Assembly (NCBI RefSeq): GCF_030517065.1
Contig: NZ_CP103950.1
Coordinates: 1,980,715-2,044,714, forward strand
Reading direction: 5' to 3'
Length of the DNA: 64,000 nt
From: Riemerella columbina
GTDB lineage: Bacteria; Bacteroidota; Bacteroidia; Flavobacteriales; Weeksellaceae
Part shown: in pieces, positions 60,725-64,000 of the stretch
Position numbering within the stretch: the first letter of the stretch is position 1
Layout: each line of letters starts with the position of its first letter
The notes under the pieces: model-generated
Seen by the model: the letters and a program-made list of their open reading frames with translations, nothing else
Database searches by the model: none
What the model was told of the DNA's origin: nothing
Translations under genes and position numbers: made by a program

Positions 60725-63316
60725 CTATTCTGTAGGTCTAAATACCAAACCACTTTCTTTAAAGTAATCCAGCGTAATGCGGTCGCCATCGTTGATTTTC
60801 CCTGCGAGAATCTCTTTTGAGAGCTGATTAAGCACCTCGTGTTGGAGTAATCTCTTGAGCGGTCTCGCGCCAAATACTGGGTCATAACCTTTCTCGCCGA
60901 TGTAGGCTACAGCATCTTCTGTTGCAGTCATTATGATGTTTCGTTTTTCTAACATTTGGTTAAATCCTCTCAGCATATAGTGGACAATTTTACCAATATC
61001 TTTCTTGCTCAATGGCTGGAAGAGCACCACTTCATCAATACGGTTGATAAACTCTGGTCTCAAAGTTTGCTTCAGTACGCCAAAGACTTCTTCTTTCGTT
61101 TTAGCGATAATTTCTTCCTCATTGCTGTCATTAAGTTGCTCAAAATTCTCTTGGATGATATGAGAACCTAAATTAGAAGTCATAATGATAATGGTATTTT
61201 TGAAGTTCACCACCCGACCTTTGTTATCCGTTAACCTTCCGTCATCCAAAACTTGTAATAGCGTGTTGAAAACATCAGGGTGTGCCTTTTCTATTTCATC
61301 TAAAAGCACCACGGAATAAGGTCTTCTGCGCACGGCTTCTGTCAGTTGCCCGCCTTCATCATAGCCCACATATCCCGGAGGCGCACCCACCAATCTCGAT
61401 ACGGAATGCCGCTCTTGGTATTCACTCATATCAATACGGGTCATATTGTTTTCATCATCGAAAAGGAATTCTGCCAACGCCTTTGCCAACTCCGTTTTCC
61501 CCACCCCAGTGGTTCCTAAGAAAAGGAAAGAACCGATAGGGCGTTTTTCATCATTAAGCCCAGCTCTATTTCTACGGATGGCGTCTGATACGGCTTGTAT
61601 GGCTTCTTCCTGTCCCACCACACGCTTGTGGAGTTCATCTTCTAAATGCAACAATTTTTCTCTCTCGGACTGCACCAATTTGGTAACTGGAATGCCCGTC
61701 CATTTAGAAATAACCTCCGAAATATTTTCTGCCGTTACTTCCTCTTTAATGAGTTCGTTTTGATGGTTTTGCATCTCTAATTCTAAAGTCTGCAAGGCAT
61801 CTTCTTTCTCGCGCAGTTTTCCGTATTGGATTTCTGCCACCTTAGCATAATCCCCCATACGAGAGGCTTTTTCAGCTTCTAATTTTAGAGATTCTATTTC
61901 TTTTTTAATGTGTGTAAGGTCCTCAGATTTTTGTTTTTCATTGAGCCACTTCGCATTGATTTCATTGCGTTGCTCAGTAATTTTGGCAATATCCTCTTTT
62001 AGATGGTCTATTTTCACTTGGTTGCCTTCTCTGGAAATGGCTGCCAATTCTATTTCCATCTGCATCAACTTTCGGTCTAAAACATCTAATTCTTCAGGCT
62101 TAGAGTTGATTTCCATTCTGAGTTTAGAAGAGGCTTCATCAATCAAGTCAATGGCTTTATCTGGTAAAAAGCGGTCAGAAATATAGCGCTGAGATTGCTC
62201 TACTGCGGCAATGATGGCTTCATCTTTAATTCTCACTTTGTGGTGGGCTTCGTATTTATCTTTGATACCACGCAAAATGGAAATCGCAGATTCTACATCT
62301 GGCTCCTCCACCATCACCTTTTGAAAACGACGCTCTAAAGCTTTATCTTTTTCAAAATATTTTTGATATTCATTAAGCGTAGTCGCACCAATGGCTCTCA
62401 ACTCGCCTCTTGCCAATGCTGGTTTTAGGATATTAGCTGCATCCATTGCGCCCTCACCACCGCCAGCACCTACTAAAGTATGAATTTCATCGATGAATAA
62501 AATAATTTGTCCATTGGACTTGGTCACCTCATTCACCACAGATTTTAAACGCTCTTCAAACTCGCCTTTATATTTGGCTCCAGCAACAAGCGCCCCCATA
62601 TCTAAGGAATATAAGGTCTTGTCCATCAGGTTTTCAGGAACATCTCCCGAGATAATTCTGTGGGCAATGCCTTCCGCTATTGCAGTTTTACCAACCCCAG
62701 GTTCCCCAATGAGAATAGGGTTATTCTTGGTTCTCCGCGATAAAATCTGCAATACACGGCGGATTTCCTCATCACGCCCAATCACAGGGTCTAACTTGCC
62801 TTCCGCTGCTAATTCATTAAAGTTTTTAGCGTATTTGCTTAAGCTCTGATAAGTTTCTTCGGAACTCGCTGAATTGGCTTTGCTGCCTTTTCTAAGTTCT
62901 TTTATTCCACCTTCCAACAGGCTTTTGGTCACGCCCATATCCTTTAACAAAGTGCTTACAGGAGAAGAGACATCAATTAAAGCCAACCAAAGATGCTCAA
63001 TAGTCACGAATTCATCATCCATTTTTTTGGCAATGTTGGCTGCTTCTAATAAAACTTTATTCGCCGATTGAGAAAGGTATAAATTGCCCCCTTCTACTTT
63101 GGGTAGTGCTTCTATGCTCTCTCTATTTCGCTCTCTAACGAGGCTGGCATCGGCTTCGGATTTTTTCAATAAAAAAGTTGAAATAGTCTCATCACTTTGG
63201 AAAACACCTTCCAAAATATGTTGAGGTTCTATGCTTTGGTTGCCAAATTCCATAGCCACTTGTTGGGCTTTCTGGATGGCTTCTTGAGATTTTACAGTAA
63301 ATTGGTTTAAGTTCAT
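60725..63316 (-). CDS. clpB: ATP-dependent disaggregase ClpB
   Basis: ClpB rescues proteins from aggregates with DnaK. The 863-residue protein has the repeated N domain (residues 1-145; NLNQFTVKSQEAIQKAQQ), the first AAA+ domain with GEPGVGKT, the middle coiled-coil domain (about 400-520) that marks ClpB rather than ClpA or ClpC, and the second AAA+ domain with GTTGVGKT and MSEYQERHSVSRLVGAPPGY. There is no ClpP-binding loop. It is a single gene; no HrcA-type CIRCE or clear sigma-32 site was seen upstream. Confidence 0.96.
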   Translation of the reverse strand: MNLNQFTVKSQEAIQKAQQVAMEFGNQSIEPQHILEGVFQSDETISTFLLKKSEADASLVRERNRESIEALPKVEGGNLYLSQSANKVLLEAANIAKKMDDEFVTIEHLWLALIDVSSPVSTLLKDMGVTKSLLEGGIKELRKGSKANSASSEETYQSLSKYAKNFNELAAEGKLDPVIGRDEEIRRVLQILSRRTKNNPILIGEPGVGKTAIAEGIAHRIISGDVPENLMDKTLYSLDMGALVAGAKYKGEFEERLKSVVNEVTKSNGQIILFIDEIHTLVGAGGGEGAMDAANILKPALARGELRAIGATTLNEYQKYFEKDKALERRFQKVMVEEPDVESAISILRGIKDKYEAHHKVRIKDEAIIAAVEQSQRYISDRFLPDKAIDLIDEASSKLRMEINSKPEELDVLDRKLMQMEIELAAISREGNQVKIDHLKEDIAKITEQRNEINAKWLNEKQKSEDLTHIKKEIESLKLEAEKASRMGDYAKVAEIQYGKLREKEDALQTLELEMQNHQNELIKEEVTAENISEVISKWTGIPVTKLVQSEREKLLHLEDELHKRVVGQEEAIQAVSDAIRRNRAGLNDEKRPIGSFLFLGTTGVGKTELAKALAEFLFDDENNMTRIDMSEYQERHSVSRLVGAPPGYVGYDEGGQLTEAVRRRPYSVVLLDEIEKAHPDVFNTLLQVLDDGRLTDNKGRVVNFKNTIIIMTSNLGSHIIQENFEQLNDSNEEEIIAKTKEEVFGVLKQTLRPEFINRIDEVVLFQPLSKKDIGKIVHYMLRGFNQMLEKRNIIMTATEDAVAYIGEKGYDPVFGARPLKRLLQHEVLNQLSKEILAGKINDGDRITLDYFKESGLVFRPTE

Positions 63317-63659
63317 ATCTTGATGTGATTATTTTTTTTCGTTATACAATCTTTTACATCTCTTCTATATCAAAAACCATTCTATTAGAAAAAAGCAAGC
63401 AAAACGAGACATTTTTTCCGATAATTTAAAATAAATTGATTTTTATTAAGACATTTTTTCCTAAAATAAGACAATAGGACTTCAATAAGAACGCCTTAGA
63501 GATATATTTCAAAATGCTCTCTTTTAAAATAACGCTATTATAATGTTCAATATTGTCCCTTATCAAAAGGATTTAAAAATCAGTCAAGGCATTGTCATTT
63601 TTTCCATACAAACCAGTTTAGCACTAAACTTGATAGGTTAATGTAAAAAATACACCATT
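63317..63659. other. 343-nt gap between clpB and the GNAT fragment
   Basis: No protein gene is seen here. The word CATTTTTTCC occurs three times (63410-63419, 63452-63461, 63596-63605); the first two share AGACATTTTTTCC. A perfect inverted repeat, AGTTTAG-CA-CTAAACT, lies at 63615-63630, 30 nt before the GNAT start, where an operator would be expected. No consensus promoter was found on either strand. Confidence 0.5.
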
Positions 63660-63954
63660 ATGAATTTTAAAAATCATCAATCTGGAAACGGTGGATATCT
63701 TAGTATGAGTCATGATCAGGAAGAAGTTGGGCGATTGACTTACACCATTATGCCTGAGAAAAACACTTTAATTATCTCCTTTGTGAACGTTTATCCCGCT
63801 TATGAAGGGGCGTGGCTTCGGGCGTATGTTGGTCAAAGAAGCCATAGTCTTTTCTCGAGAACACGGTTGGCAGGTTCATCCGCACTGTTCCTATGCCAAG
63901 CGCGTGATGCTTAAAATGCCTAACATCGAAGATGTATTCTCACCAGAGTCATAA
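63660..63954 (+). pseudogene. Small GNAT (YidJ-like) acetyltransferase with one-base frameshift
   Basis: The frame from 63660 matches the short GNAT family (GNGGYLSMSHDQEEVGRLTY, TLIISFVNVYPAYEG) but then turns into unrelated sequence. At 63807-63810 there are four G; with three G the frame continues RGFGRMLVKEAIVFSREHGW, QVHPHCSYAKRVMLKMPNI and EDVFSPES to the TAA at 63952-63954. That gives 97 residues with the acetyl-CoA loop GRGFGRML and the family C-terminus. The extra base is a true mutation, a slippage variant in a G run or a sequencing error. Confidence 0.88.
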
Positions 63955-64000
63955 TCTGGCGGCATTCTATTTATTATTCGCTTTCTTTTCTAAGTTAAGT

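Overview
The window looks like a chromosomal segment of a Flavobacteriia bacterium (Bacteroidota), most like the Weeksellaceae/Chryseobacterium-Riemerella side of the class; I cannot name the genus. Support: a SusC/SusD pair, a Porin_10 barrel, bacillithiol genes (bshA, bshC), a mevalonate-pathway-type GHMP kinase, an IF-2 and tmRNA of Bacteroidota type, genes without clear Shine-Dalgarno sequences, and many promoters of the Bacteroidota form TTTG (or TTG) - about 20 nt - TAnnTTTG. No rRNA, tRNA, insertion sequence or CRISPR array was seen.

Layout. 1-11 kb (minus): GHMP kinase fragment, fabD, a LysM/binding-protein fusion, bshC, a Porin_10 outer membrane protein and a SusC/SusD pair. 11-17.5 kb (minus): infB, nusA and rimP with an unusual rimP leader, then dihydroorotase. 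17.6-29.6 kb (plus): a Wzx-like flippase, a sugar nucleotidyltransferase, a DUF4292 lipoprotein, an EnvC-like protein, tatA, DUF4254, a lipoprotein, ribA, a GH3 hydrolase, bshA, DUF2851, a PspC-like protein and a GNAT. 29.6-34 kb: a frameshifted gene, the tmRNA gene (tag ending GNEEFALAA), then a SulP transporter, a small exported protein and a beta-carbonic anhydrase. 34-42.2 kb: glycosyltransferases, hexapeptide acyltransferases and a pyruvyltransferase-like gene, part of it strikingly AT-rich. 42.2-59.6 kb (minus): one tightly packed run of 16 genes. 59.8-64 kb: a short-chain dehydrogenase, clpB and a second frameshifted gene.

The centrepiece is the 16-gene run. It starts at a good promoter with ugd, continues with an ABC exporter and then a nonulosonic acid (legionaminic-acid type) set: 4,6-dehydratase, LegC aminotransferase, a FemAB/BioF2-type acyltransferase in the position of the expected N-acetyltransferase, NeuB/LegI, NeuC/LegG, a PtmE-like CBS-nucleotidyltransferase and NeuA/LegF. 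It ends with a possible nonulosonate transferase, three glycosyltransferase-like proteins, an MBOAT/SGNH O-acetylation pair and a small SDR. Read together, it should make, modify, assemble and export a surface glycan that carries a sialic-acid-like sugar. Gene order, overlaps and motifs are seen in the sequence; the sugar identity and the step assigned to the FemAB-like protein are inferences. Two single-base frameshifts (29635-30380 and 63660-63954) lie in otherwise intact genes and may be real or sequencing errors.
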